Shown here piece after piece: positions 45,135 to 56,925 of a DNA stretch of 64,000 bases. The notes beneath the pieces are model-generated. The model was not told where the DNA came from. It saw only the letters and a program-made list of their open reading frames with translations, and did not search any database. The position numbers and the translations under genes were made by a program. Within the stretch, counting starts at the first letter, position 1. Each line of letters begins with the position of its first letter. This stretch comes from Bacteroidaceae bacterium. Its GTDB lineage: Bacteria > Bacteroidota > Bacteroidia > Bacteroidales > Bacteroidaceae. The stretch is from the NCBI GenBank assembly GCA_017381015.1, contig JAFOCV010000038.1, forward strand, positions 1 through 64,000, given 5' to 3'.

Positions 45135-47468
45135 ATGAAGCAAAAGATACTATATATATTGATGATGATTACTGTCCTGCTGGGTGGTAATGGCGAGGCG
45201 TGGGCAGCAGACAATTGGGGGCATGTACCTATCTCTGGCAAGAGTTTTTCTGTTGGTGATGCTTCTTGGGGTGGTTTTAACTACGATGACAAGACTAAGG
45301 AAATACAATTTTCAGGAATACCATCAAATCTATCTTTTAATTTTGAAAGGAGTACTGGTGCCACTGGTATGTATTGGGAAGTAAGTACAAGTACCAATGG
45401 AAGTTCTTGGAATAAGATTTGGTCTTCTGAATCTAATTCTGGAACTTGTAATGTCGATATTGATCCAACAGCCAAATATATAAAGTTCTTATATTCGGGA
45501 AATTTAGCTGGTAAATTCTCAAATATCTCCATCACCGAACGTCGTTACCTGACAGCGGACAAATCCTCCATAGACTTTAGTTCACTCAATACAAACGCCA
45601 CACCTAAACCGCAAACGGTAACTGTCTCACATTGTAATGCGGGCGCTGGAGTTACTATTGAATCTAATCATCCCAAGTTCGAGGTAAGTATATCATCGCT
45701 AACCAAAACTGGCGCAGACAAAATGGGGACAGAAGATTTTACTGTTACATTTGATAACAGTGAAGTTGGTACTTATACGGGAGAAATAACAATTAAAGAC
45801 CCAAGTGGCAAAAATTCCAGTATAACAATCCCGGTTAGAGGTGTAGCAACCAAGGAAAAGACATATCCCGATTTTACATGGACACTGTCCAACCTTGCTA
45901 CTGGCCGTGAATATACAGATTTCTTTAGCAGTACAAATACAGATACTCCGGTGTCCTATGTAAGTAGCGATGCCTCTATCGCTAACGTAGTTGACGGTAA
46001 GTTGGTAACTTTTTCCAAAGAAGGAACAGCGACCATAACCGTTACCCAGCAGGGCAATGATGACTGGCATGAGAAAGAACTGGTTTTTACTGTGAATGTG
46101 TCCAAACCTCAAAATCATCTTCCATTAGCAATTAACGAATCTAACTGGAGTGTGCTTGCAAGAAACATATCTGGAGGCAGTTTCAATTGGGACGGTGGTA
46201 TACAACATCATGCTTTGGCATATGGCAACCGAGAATTTGAGATAGCCTTTGAAGGTATTCCTGACAAACTTTCCTTTGATTTCAGAGTTACTAATTCAAA
46301 CATAGACAGTGAGGTTAAATGGACAGTTTATGAAGGTCCGGATGGTAACAGTTTCACCGAAGCATGGACTACAGGAACCAATAATGGTTCTGCCTCTGTG
46401 CAATTGAAGCCTACAACACGCTTTGTACGTATAAAATGCTATTGCATATACTATGAGAATGTTAGCAACATTCAAATTTCAGAACTTCGCTACCTGACAT
46501 CCACTACGTCAAGTTTAGATTTTGAAGAGAACGTAGAAGGCGATGCTGTATCCAAAACCTTTACGGTCAAGCATGCCAATGCAGGTTATGGCGTTACACT
46601 GACATCATCCAATCCTGATGTCTTTGAGGTATTTCCTGCCCTGCTAACAGCCACAGGTGGCGACAAGATGGGTGAGGAAACAATAACTGTGACCTATAAG
46701 AATAATAACCCCGGTTCGTACAACGGAACAATAACCATAGCAGACCCCAGTGGTGCAAATGCCGCTATTATCCTGAAAGTTGCAGGAACTACGCTTTCCA
46801 ACACATTGTTTCTGAATCCCACGGAAACTCCCAATTATGATGTGAGAACATACAAGCGTATTGTACTGCAACGTACACTGCCCATGGGATACAGCACCAT
46901 TACCCTACCGTTCACATACGACATAGATAATGTGGAGGGAGATGCTTTTGTTGCTCAGTTGGAACTTGTTACCCATAATCAGCATGACGGTTATACATTG
47001 TATTTCAGAAAAGTAGCAGACGGTGTGATGCAACCTAATCAGCCTTATGTGCTTCATATGCCATTTGAGATTACAGATGCAGAATGGGGAGAAACTGCGG
47101 TTTCCTCGCCAGAAGCTCAAAGCATAGTAAAGAATGGTTGGACCATGCAAGCCAACTATACTACGGGATTGTCCATGGAGGGTATGTACGGCATTGCTGG
47201 TGGAAAGTTGAGGAAAGGAATGGCAGGTTCTACAATCAATGCCTACACGGCCTATTTCGTTCCCCCCACGCCTAACGCTCGAGTACGTATGGCTGTTCTT
47301 GACGATGATGGCGGTGTGACTTATATCGATGATGTTAGAGAAGATGCTGATGCTACTGGCGAGGCTGAACAGATATATCGCTTGGATGGCACTAAGCATG
47401 CTACACTCACCAAGGGTATTAATATAGTAAAGATGGCGAACGGCGAGGTTCGTAAGGTATTAAAGTAA
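45135..47468 (+). CDS. Large exported protein with duplicated beta modules and T9SS-like tail
   Basis: The 777-residue protein has a signal peptide (cut near AWAA, residue 25). A module of about 210 residues occurs twice, at about 28-235 and 330-545. Each holds a jelly-roll-like part (SFSVGDASWGGFNYDD / NISGGSFNWDGGIQHH), then RRYLTADKSSIDF or LRYLTSTTSSLDF and an Ig-like part ending EITIKDPSGKN or TITIADPSGAN. An Ig-like domain separates the modules. The C-terminus (IYRLDGTKHATLTKGINIVKMANGEVRKVL) is a Prevotella-style type A sorting tail. It is likely a T9SS surface adhesin or glycan binder. Confidence 0.8.
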   Translation: MKQKILYILMMITVLLGGNGEAWAADNWGHVPISGKSFSVGDASWGGFNYDDKTKEIQFSGIPSNLSFNFERSTGATGMYWEVSTSTNGSSWNKIWSSESNSGTCNVDIDPTAKYIKFLYSGNLAGKFSNISITERRYLTADKSSIDFSSLNTNATPKPQTVTVSHCNAGAGVTIESNHPKFEVSISSLTKTGADKMGTEDFTVTFDNSEVGTYTGEITIKDPSGKNSSITIPVRGVATKEKTYPDFTWTLSNLATGREYTDFFSSTNTDTPVSYVSSDASIANVVDGKLVTFSKEGTATITVTQQGNDDWHEKELVFTVNVSKPQNHLPLAINESNWSVLARNISGGSFNWDGGIQHHALAYGNREFEIAFEGIPDKLSFDFRVTNSNIDSEVKWTVYEGPDGNSFTEAWTTGTNNGSASVQLKPTTRFVRIKCYCIYYENVSNIQISELRYLTSTTSSLDFEENVEGDAVSKTFTVKHANAGYGVTLTSSNPDVFEVFPALLTATGGDKMGEETITVTYKNNNPGSYNGTITIADPSGANAAIILKVAGTTLSNTLFLNPTETPNYDVRTYKRIVLQRTLPMGYSTITLPFTYDIDNVEGDAFVAQLELVTHNQHDGYTLYFRKVADGVMQPNQPYVLHMPFEITDAEWGETAVSSPEAQSIVKNGWTMQANYTTGLSMEGMYGIAGGKLRKGMAGSTINAYTAYFVPPTPNARVRMAVLDDDGGVTYIDDVREDADATGEAEQIYRLDGTKHATLTKGINIVKMANGEVRKVLK

Positions 47469-47477
47469 GATAGCTAG

Positions 47478-48215
47478 ATGATAAAGATAAAGTATATTCT
47501 GTATATATCAGTACTCACGCTCTGCATGGCTTGCGATGACCAGATAGGGCAGGAGGGCATTGGTTGGTTGCGTATCTCTAAACCTACTAATGACCTGGTG
47601 CTGGAAACACGTGCAACGGAGACTAACGAGATTGACTATCTTGTTAGCATATCCCAGGGCGAAGAGTCTGTAATGGGACCTACTCTGTTCTCTACCATTG
47701 ATGGTGCTATTCCTCTTACTGCAGGAACAGGGTATTCTGTCTTTGCTGAGAGTTGTTCTATGCAGGACGCTGAGTCTCTACCTACCGTGTATGGTCAACC
47801 AAGATATACGGGTTCTGAGTCTTTTAATATCGTTGCTGGGCAGCAAACACCTGTTAAGGTGGCTTGCTCTATGGCTAATGCTGCTTTCAAGGTGGTAAAG
47901 GATGCTTCGTTCTATTATACTTCTTACACTGTTACCGCTACATATGGTGAGCGTACGCTTACCTTCACTGATGAGGCTCCTGATGCAATGGGTTATTTCA
48001 ATGTGCCTGCCGAGGGTACTGTGACTCTCAATTGTACCATCCAGGCTACTGATGCTGATGGTAATACTGGTAGTGGCTCTGCTACATTGCAACTACAGCG
48101 CCGTAACCTGTCTAAACTCAATTTGAAGGCTAATGCTCTTGGCTCTATAAATGTTACTATCTCTTATGATGATACTTTCACTCCTGTGGTGACCAACATC
48201 GTTTTGCCCGAGTAA
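47478..48215 (+). CDS. DUF4493-family lipoprotein (last gene of cluster)
   Basis: The 245-residue lipoprotein has its lipobox at CMAC (Cys19) and Arg45-Ala46 in ETRA. Its core matches the CSEAD subtype: VFAESCSMQDAES, GQPRYTGSESFNI and CSMANAAFKVV. It is most similar to gene 8. It begins 9 bases after the T9SS-tailed protein, so the insertion of the four-helix-bundle gene did not end the operon. Confidence 0.78.
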   Translation: MIKIKYILYISVLTLCMACDDQIGQEGIGWLRISKPTNDLVLETRATETNEIDYLVSISQGEESVMGPTLFSTIDGAIPLTAGTGYSVFAESCSMQDAESLPTVYGQPRYTGSESFNIVAGQQTPVKVACSMANAAFKVVKDASFYYTSYTVTATYGERTLTFTDEAPDAMGYFNVPAEGTVTLNCTIQATDADGNTGSGSATLQLQRRNLSKLNLKANALGSINVTISYDDTFTPVVTNIVLPE

Positions 48216-48291
48216 AGTTGGTTCCCGAGAGTACAGAGTACAGATGAGCGATGAGCTACTTGAGATTAGCGAAGTTTTTTAACAACACAGA

Positions 48292-48342
48292 TTAAACTGC
48301 TTTTTTCTCACGCAAAGACGCAAAGAGGCGCAAAGGGTTTTT
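48292..48342. repeat. ACGCAAAGACGCAAAG-type intergenic motif
   Basis: CTCACGCAAAGACGCAAAGAGGCGCAAAGG is a three-fold near repeat of CGCAAAG at 8-10 bp spacing. I recall similar text in intergenic regions of other Bacteroidota, of unknown function. The surrounding 48216-48470 holds no gene. Confidence 0.45.
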
Positions 48343-48473
48343 ATCAACAGATAATACAAGATTTCACTGTTTATTTAGCTATCTTTGGGGCTGTTGGTTG
48401 ATGGCCACTCGTAGCTTTGCACGATGGCCGACGGAATTAAAACACGATGTGGCACGAAACGGTTTTGGGTCCC

Positions 48474-48715
48474 GTTGTAGCGTTACAAACGCATTTCCGC
48501 AGCCTGTTAGGGTCCCGTTGTAGCGTTACAAACGCATTTCCACAGTCTGTTTGTGCCCGTTGTAGCGTTACAAACGCATTTCCGCAGTCTGTTTGTGTCC
48601 GTTGTAGTGTTACAAACTCATTTCCACAGACTATTAGAGTCTCGTTGTAGCGTTACATTCTGACATTAGCAGACTGTTAGAGTCCCGTTGTAGCGTTACA
48701 TTCAGGTGTGGATAG
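48474..48715. repeat. Intergenic array, period 42-43 bp
   Basis: GTTGTAG starts at 48474, 48517, 48559, 48601, 48644 and 48687, steps of 42-43 bp. Each unit holds the palindrome TTGTAGCGTTACAA, and most hold AAACGCATTTCC. The array lies between convergent genes. There are no unique spacers and no cas gene. Confidence 0.92.
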
Positions 48716-48735
48716 GGTGAGTAATAGGTGAAATA

Positions 48736-48766
48736 AAATGGGCGTGCCTGTATGGCACGCCTACTA
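48736..48766 (-). terminator. Terminator of the RecQ-C-like gene
   Basis: GGCGTGCC (48741-48748) pairs with GGCACGCC (48754-48761). On the minus strand it is followed by a T-rich ATTTTATTT, fitting termination of the gene ending at 48769. Confidence 0.7.
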
Positions 48767-48768
48767 TT

Positions 48769-49485
48769 TTATGAAAGGATGTAACGAAGTAATCGTAGTT
48801 CTTCTTCGCTGTAAACGTCTCCCCATTCTTTTTGCATTATTTTCATGTTGAAAGAGCCATCGCCAAGACTATCTTTTACCTCTTCGATGTCTTCCTTGCT
48901 GATGATTTCTTCCACGAAATAACGAATGTCCATGCGCTTGCCATGTGCAAGAAGGGCTTCCAGGTCGTCAAGAACTTCATCCAGGTCGATATTTTCGTTT
49001 TCGGCAAAGTCGTCCAGTGCTATCTTGCGGTCGATGGCCTGAATGAGTTTAATCTGTCGCTTGCTTCGCTCACTTTTTACTTGCTGGTTGGCCTGGTTCT
49101 GCTTTTCGTTGTATGCACTGCGCATTAAGGCGTCAAGATCGGGGTCGCCTGTGCCTTTGTAACCATCTGCTCCTTCTGCATTCTGAGCAGCAGAGTGATT
49201 TTTTTTGCAGAACTTTTTACCCTCTGGAGTATAGGTGAGGGTTTGTGCTTTTTGGTTTTTGATTTTCATTAAACCTTCTTTGATGGCGTGCTCGAATACG
49301 GCATTCCAATCTCCTTCGTCGGAATCCTTTGCTATACCAAAGGTTTCGAGTTGGTCAAATCCCAGGCTTTGTACTTCTTCGCTAGCCTTACCGGTAAGGA
49401 CGTCTGCTAGTTGTTCTTGAGTCAGACCCTGGCCAGCTTCCAGAATAACCTTGATGGCTTGAATGATTTTATCCTGTATCTTCAT
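48769..49485 (-). CDS. Stand-alone protein resembling the RecQ C-terminus
   Basis: The 238-residue soluble protein starts with a winged-helix-like part (VILEAGQGLTQEQLADVLTG, then EHAIKEGLMKIKNQKAQTLTYTPEGKKF). A linker rich in Gln and Asn leads to KLIQAIDRKIALDDFAENENIDLDEVLDDLEALL and YSEEELRLLRYIL, which resemble the RQC/helix-turn-helix tail of Bacteroidota RecQ. There is no helicase or HRDC domain. It might bind DNA on its own or assist a RecQ elsewhere. It lies 8 bases after the eptA-like gene. Confidence 0.7.
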   Translation of the reverse strand: MKIQDKIIQAIKVILEAGQGLTQEQLADVLTGKASEEVQSLGFDQLETFGIAKDSDEGDWNAVFEHAIKEGLMKIKNQKAQTLTYTPEGKKFCKKNHSAAQNAEGADGYKGTGDPDLDALMRSAYNEKQNQANQQVKSERSKRQIKLIQAIDRKIALDDFAENENIDLDEVLDDLEALLAHGKRMDIRYFVEEIISKEDIEEVKDSLGDGSFNMKIMQKEWGDVYSEEELRLLRYILS

Positions 49486-49493
49486 AATGTTTT

Positions 49494-51152
49494 TTAATAT
49501 GGGCGTAGTTTATGTTTTTCTATGGCTTGAAAGTCTTCTTCCTCCAAACATTTTTCAAATGTTAGAGGTTCGTTATGGTCATTTAGATATGTTCTTAGTT
49601 CTTTAGTCTTATATCTGTCAGATGTTAGGGACAAGGAGTCTTGTCCGTAGGCTGTACTTATTCCACCAAGACCTAATATGGTGGGGAAGATGCAGTCCGT
49701 CTGTATGGGTTCGTTGGTTCTGGACTCAAGTAGAGCAATGCGCTGGGTGTATTCTGCACGATACTGTTCGTTGGCCCATACAAACATTGGTACATGCATC
49801 TGATAATAGCTGGGCCATGGAGAAGCGTGTAAGAATAGATTGCGGTTGTCATCATAGATGTCCTCGCCATGGTCGCTAACATATAGCATGACAGCAGGTC
49901 TGTCTGTGCTATCTAGTTGCTGGATGATGTCATAGAGCATGCGGTCAGTGTATCGTATGCTGTTGTCGTAGGCATTGATGAGCATTTCGCGATTCTCCTT
50001 GGTAGACTTGGATACTAGGTCTGGCTGGAAGTGAGCATGGTGTCGCTCGTATCTATCAGAATAGGTACTATGGCTTCCGTAAGTGTGCACTACGAGGAGC
50101 AGTTTTTTGGAGGAATTCTCCAGCACGCGCTGTATTTCAGGCAATAGGAGAGAGTCCATGGGAGTAGTGCTATGATGGTCGCGAAGGAAGAGCACCTCCT
50201 GAGCCTGTTCGGCAAGGTGGTCGTTGAACGATTTGTTGCGAGGCTCGTTGCTAAGGAAAACTGTCTGGTAATCCGCTTCGTTGTAAGCAGCCAGCAATCC
50301 CTTGGAAGAATATATTGCATCAAAGTTGTTGGCCGTGGCAGGAGACAATATAATAGGTATGCTCTTGTGCGTGGTATTGCTTTGCGACATGCAATCCCTG
50401 AAGTATATAAGGTCTGAGGTATTGGCCAGTAAGGGAGTGGTCTCACGATGATAACCATTCAATTGCCAATTGCATGCACGACTGGTTTCTCCGATAACCA
50501 AGACCACAATCTTGGGCACAGAATCTGTGTCTGTGGCAACGGAATTGAAGCGGAAGTCTTTGCTCTTATCCAAATACTGCTCGCTTTGTGTCTGACGCTC
50601 TACGGCCAGACATAGGTTGTAGCATACGTTGATAGGGAAGAGGTCGTCATGCATCTTCCATTTGCCAGCACAACTGGCATAGATAGACACGGGTATGGCG
50701 TATGCCAGGACTATGGCGCCAGCTATCCTTTGTTTGCGAAGGAAGGAGGCAGGCAGTTTTGTTTTACGGGCAGTATCTATGGTGGCATATATGAGAGTGG
50801 GGAGGTATATCACCACCACTGCCACTACGGCTGGATATATCTGAGAAAGCATTTCGCCCATTTCTGCAGGGCTGCTGGTGGTGAGGTTCAGCCACATATC
50901 TACGGCAATTACACCTTTGCCAAAGAGATATGAAAGAACTATATTGAAAGCACCCAGGAACAGGATGGGGAACATCCACCAAAGGGTGCGCGATTTACGA
51001 GGAGAAAGGCTAAGGATAGTCCAATACACACCCAGTGGAAGAAGGACGAGAGCCTGTTTTCCGCTAAGTGGAAGGGATTCCGTGTAACAGAGAATCAGAT
51101 TTGGTAATATAAGTATAATCAAGTATAGAAAGAAGATTACCTTCTGCTTCAT
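49494..51152 (-). CDS. EptA-like phosphoethanolamine transferase
   Basis: The 552-residue protein has about five membrane helices in residues 5-170, then a periplasmic sulfatase-fold domain. VLVIGETSRACNWQLNGY near 215-235 carries the threonine nucleophile of the EptA family, and YVSDHGED near 425 and LHASPWP near 445 supply metal ligands. EptA enzymes move phosphoethanolamine from phosphatidylethanolamine to lipid A or other acceptors, altering surface charge and polymyxin response. The acceptor in this organism is unknown. It has a near-perfect promoter at 51208-51238. Confidence 0.88.
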   Translation of the reverse strand: MKQKVIFFLYLIILILPNLILCYTESLPLSGKQALVLLPLGVYWTILSLSPRKSRTLWWMFPILFLGAFNIVLSYLFGKGVIAVDMWLNLTTSSPAEMGEMLSQIYPAVVAVVVIYLPTLIYATIDTARKTKLPASFLRKQRIAGAIVLAYAIPVSIYASCAGKWKMHDDLFPINVCYNLCLAVERQTQSEQYLDKSKDFRFNSVATDTDSVPKIVVLVIGETSRACNWQLNGYHRETTPLLANTSDLIYFRDCMSQSNTTHKSIPIILSPATANNFDAIYSSKGLLAAYNEADYQTVFLSNEPRNKSFNDHLAEQAQEVLFLRDHHSTTPMDSLLLPEIQRVLENSSKKLLLVVHTYGSHSTYSDRYERHHAHFQPDLVSKSTKENREMLINAYDNSIRYTDRMLYDIIQQLDSTDRPAVMLYVSDHGEDIYDDNRNLFLHASPWPSYYQMHVPMFVWANEQYRAEYTQRIALLESRTNEPIQTDCIFPTILGLGGISTAYGQDSLSLTSDRYKTKELRTYLNDHNEPLTFEKCLEEEDFQAIEKHKLRPY

Positions 51153-51207
51153 ATCTAGAGTATATCCTATTATGTTAGATTCTGAATTTTAGTTCTATTT
51201 TGCGTTG

Positions 51208-51238
51208 CAAAGGTAGTATAATTTCTGAAGATACCAAA
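51208..51238 (-). promoter_or_regulatory. Consensus promoter of the eptA-like transcript
   Basis: On the minus strand TTTG (51238-51235) and TACCTTTG (51215-51208) are 19 bases apart, a full match to the Bacteroidota consensus. It lies about 55 bases before the start codon at 51152. Confidence 0.8.
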
Positions 51239-51385
51239 CGTTAAATGAGAAAAGTTAGGATGGATAGAAAAAGGGTGATGATGCCAATGTTGGCTCCCTA
51301 TTTCTATCCATCCTGATTAATGATTTATGTATCAACTAAATCAAGCATAAAATGTCCTCCAGACCAGGTGTGGTGCGGAGTTGCA

Positions 51386-52228
51386 TTATTTTTTTGTGTG
51401 TTCCGCAGGAGTGACCATCATGGCAGCACATTCCTCGGGAGAAGCACCAAGAGAGATGGCTTTTCGAAAGTCGGCAGAGGCAAGTGTAGCCTGCTTGAAA
51501 TCCTTGTAGAGCAATGCGCGTGAGATGTAGAAGTCCGGGTTTTCCGGTTCCAACTCGATGGCATGGTTCATGTCTTTCAGAGCCTGCTCGTATTGGCGTC
51601 TTTCCTGATACATACCACCACGAATGGCATACACAGTGGCATCGTCTGGCCAATATCTGAGGAGCACGTCAATATGCTCCATGGCTTCTCGTGGGCGATT
51701 GTCTTTGTCGCAAAGCAGAGCCAGACCCAAGCGACCCTGACGATGGTCGGGCTTCAGAAGAAGCAGTTGCTCGTAATCTATGCGAGCTTTGGTGTTGAGA
51801 TGTTGCTCGGCATAGACGTATGCTCTGAAGAAGAGAGCCTCAATGTGCTTAGGATTGAGAGTGAGTATATCGCTGAGGTCGTTCAGAGCATGATTAAGTC
51901 TGCCCAGTTCTATATTCAGTGATGCCCTATCCATGAGTATACTTTGCGATACAGGCTCAAGGCTGAGTCCATCGTTGAAGGCCTCCAATGCTTCCAAGTG
52001 TCGCTTTTGGCGTACTCGCAACTGTCCGATGTATTGATATACTACGGCATTGGTCTTTTCGGCAGGTTTCAGTGTGATAGCCTTGAGAAAGAGTCCTTCA
52101 GCCTTGGAGAGAGAATCCTCTTGCAATGCTTTCATGCCCTCGGAAACCAATTGAGTATACTCATGATTGTTGGCAAGGATGCCCATCATGGGAGAGCATG
52201 CAAGGAGTATGGCAATCAGTATTCTCAT
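51386..52228 (-). CDS. Periplasmic tetratricopeptide-repeat protein
   Basis: From the ATG at 52228, which overlaps the rpe stop as ATGA, the product has 280 residues with a signal peptide (MRILIAILLACS, cut near ILAN). About six TPR units follow, including YQYIGQLRVRQKRHLEALEAFNDGLSLEP and NHALNDLSDILTLNP. TPR solenoids mediate protein-protein contacts; the partner is unknown. The next ATG upstream (52246) would add six residues before the signal and is less likely. Confidence 0.85.
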   Translation of the reverse strand: MRILIAILLACSPMMGILANNHEYTQLVSEGMKALQEDSLSKAEGLFLKAITLKPAEKTNAVVYQYIGQLRVRQKRHLEALEAFNDGLSLEPVSQSILMDRASLNIELGRLNHALNDLSDILTLNPKHIEALFFRAYVYAEQHLNTKARIDYEQLLLLKPDHRQGRLGLALLCDKDNRPREAMEHIDVLLRYWPDDATVYAIRGGMYQERRQYEQALKDMNHAIELEPENPDFYISRALLYKDFKQATLASADFRKAISLGASPEECAAMMVTPAEHTKK

Positions 52229-52863
52229 TTGCTCATTATTTCGCACACTTCCATAGGATTATCCGCACCATATACGGCAGAACCAGCCACAAGTACATCG
52301 GCACCGGCTTCACGCAACTGTTTCCAGTTGTCAAGACCGACACCACCATCCACCTGGATGAGTGCCTTGCTGCCCTTCTCGTCAATCATCTTGCGGAGAG
52401 CACGTACCTTGTCAAAGGTATGGGGGATGAACTTCTGACCACCAAAACCAGGGTTGACGCTCATGAGCAATACCAGGTCTACATCGCAGATGATATCCTC
52501 CAGTACGCAAATGGGAGTGGCAGGATTGAGAGTGACACCAGCCTTCATGCCAGCATCGTGAATTTGTCCAATGACTCTATGCAGGTGTGGACAAGCCTCG
52601 TAATGCACATTCATAAGGTATGCGCCAAGCGCTTTTACCTCGGGAATGAACTTCTGAGGCTCCACTATCATCAAATGGACGTCTAAAGGCTTGGTCGTAA
52701 GCTTGGAAACGTATTTCAGGACTGGGAAACCAAAAGAAATGTTTGGAACAAAGACTCCGTCCATAATATCCAGGTGAAGCCACTGAGCAGCACTATTGTT
52801 GAACCACTCCATGTCTTTTTCCAAATTGCCAAAGTTGGCACTGAGTAATGAGGGAGAAAGCAT
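52225..52863 (-). CDS. rpe: Ribulose-phosphate 3-epimerase
   Basis: From the ATG at 52863 the enzyme has 212 residues, the usual length. It interconverts ribulose 5-phosphate and xylulose 5-phosphate in the pentose phosphate pathway. Family motifs are SPSLLSANFG at the start, WLHLDIMDGVFVPNISFG near 35, VHLMIVEP near 70, LMSVNPGFGGQ near 142 and VDGGVGLDN near 175, giving the metal-binding His and Asp. It overlaps the TPR gene by four bases. Confidence 0.95.
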   Translation of the reverse strand: MLSPSLLSANFGNLEKDMEWFNNSAAQWLHLDIMDGVFVPNISFGFPVLKYVSKLTTKPLDVHLMIVEPQKFIPEVKALGAYLMNVHYEACPHLHRVIGQIHDAGMKAGVTLNPATPICVLEDIICDVDLVLLMSVNPGFGGQKFIPHTFDKVRALRKMIDEKGSKALIQVDGGVGLDNWKQLREAGADVLVAGSAVYGADNPMEVCEIMSK

Positions 52864-52883
52864 AGTATTCTTTTTTTTAATTT

Positions 52884-52913
52884 CTCCCCTCAATCTTGAG
52901 TGACTGAGGGGAG
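52884..52913 (-). promoter_or_regulatory. Hairpin between the beta-galactosidase gene and rpe
   Basis: CTCCCCTCA (52884-52892) and TGAGGGGAG (52905-52913) pair over nine perfect bases with a 12-base loop. On the minus strand the stem is followed by AAATTAAAAAAAAG and not T, so it is a poor terminator. It may protect or separate the messages on either side. Confidence 0.55.
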
Positions 52914-52931
52914 AGATGAGTGTATTGTGTT

Positions 52932-56093
<3,162 letters not shown>

Positions 56094-56214
56094 TTAACGA
56101 TAGGTTCTGTAAATTAGTTTTATCCCTATTGTCAGGTAGAATCCCTATTGCTCCGGTTCTATGATAGAACGCAATGCCAATTTATAGGACCTGCCTTATG
56201 TAGAATTAGTGACA

Positions 56215-56245
56215 CAAAGATATATCTTTTCTTCGTTTATCACAA
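56215..56245 (-). promoter_or_regulatory. Promoter of the beta-galactosidase gene
   Basis: On the minus strand TTG (56245-56243) and TATCTTTG (56222-56215) are 20 bases apart. The leader to the start codon at 56072 is about 135 bases. It is divergent from the rplM promoter. Confidence 0.7.
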
Positions 56246-56283
56246 GTTATAGCACTTTTTTTAACAAAAACTTTACTAATGTG

Positions 56284-56314
56284 CTTGCTATTTTATAGAA
56301 AAGTAGTACCTTTG
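56284..56314 (+). promoter_or_regulatory. Promoter of the rplM operon
   Basis: CTTG (56284-56287) and TACCTTTG (56307-56314) are 19 bases apart. Transcription would start near 56321, giving a 134-base leader before rplM. Confidence 0.75.
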
Positions 56315-56320
56315 CACGCC

Positions 56321-56454
56321 GATTATTATCAACGGAGCCCTAAAAGGCCCCGTGGTGTGTGTGGATAGGTGACTGATTGGCCTCAGTTCTGGTCCGTGAA
56401 TCATGCCGAAGAAATCGATTAATTAATTAGCAACAAACAAAGAAACAAAAAACA
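56321..56454 (+). promoter_or_regulatory. Candidate ribosomal-protein leader before rplM
   Basis: The untranslated leader holds GGAGCCctaaaaGGCCCC, GTGTGTGTGGATAGG and GGCCTCAGTTCTGGTCC, with several self-complementary words, then an A-rich stretch before the ATG. Bacteroidia are known to have autoregulatory leaders for ribosomal protein operons. I infer that this is one, sensed by L13 or S9, but cannot check the fold. Confidence 0.45.
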
Positions 56455-56916
56455 ATGGACACATTGAGTTACAAGACCATCTCTGCCAACAAGGCAACCG
56501 TTAAGAAGGAGTGGGTTGTAGTAGATGCTACAGACCAGGTTCTCGGTCGTTTGGCTAGTAAGGTGGCAAAAATCCTAAGAGGTAAGTATAAGCCCGAATT
56601 CACTCCCAATGTGGATTGCGGTGACAACGTGATTATCGTTAACGCTGAGAAGATTATCATCACTGGTAACAAGATGACCGACAAGGAGTATCTTCGCTAT
56701 ACTGGTTACCCCGGTGGTCAGCGCAGTGAGACAGCTGCTGATATCTTGGCTAAGCCCAATGGTGCTGAGAAGTTGATTCGTCGCACTGTAAAGGGTATGC
56801 TCCCCAAGAATAAGTTGGCTCGTCAGATTATCGGTAATCTGTACATTTATGAGGGTTCAGAGCACAAGCATGAGGCTCAGACTCCTAAAACAATTGATAT
56901 TAACCTCTACAAGTAA
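56455..56916 (+). CDS. rplM: 50S ribosomal protein L13
   Basis: The protein has 153 residues, as usual for L13. It contains VDATDQVLGRLASKVAKILRGK near 23-44, CGDNVIIVNA near 59, YTGYPGGQ near 83 and VKGMLPKNKLAR near 109. It is an early assembly protein of the large subunit. First gene of the L13-S9 pair, with S9 starting 9 bases later. Confidence 0.98.
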   Translation: MDTLSYKTISANKATVKKEWVVVDATDQVLGRLASKVAKILRGKYKPEFTPNVDCGDNVIIVNAEKIIITGNKMTDKEYLRYTGYPGGQRSETAADILAKPNGAEKLIRRTVKGMLPKNKLARQIIGNLYIYEGSEHKHEAQTPKTIDINLYK

Positions 56917-56925
56917 TACAAGAAG

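Noticed and set aside
49494..51152. Ordinary sulfatase
   Set aside because: The N-terminal membrane helices and the GETSR nucleophile motif fit EptA-type transferases rather than Cys/Ser formylglycine sulfatases.
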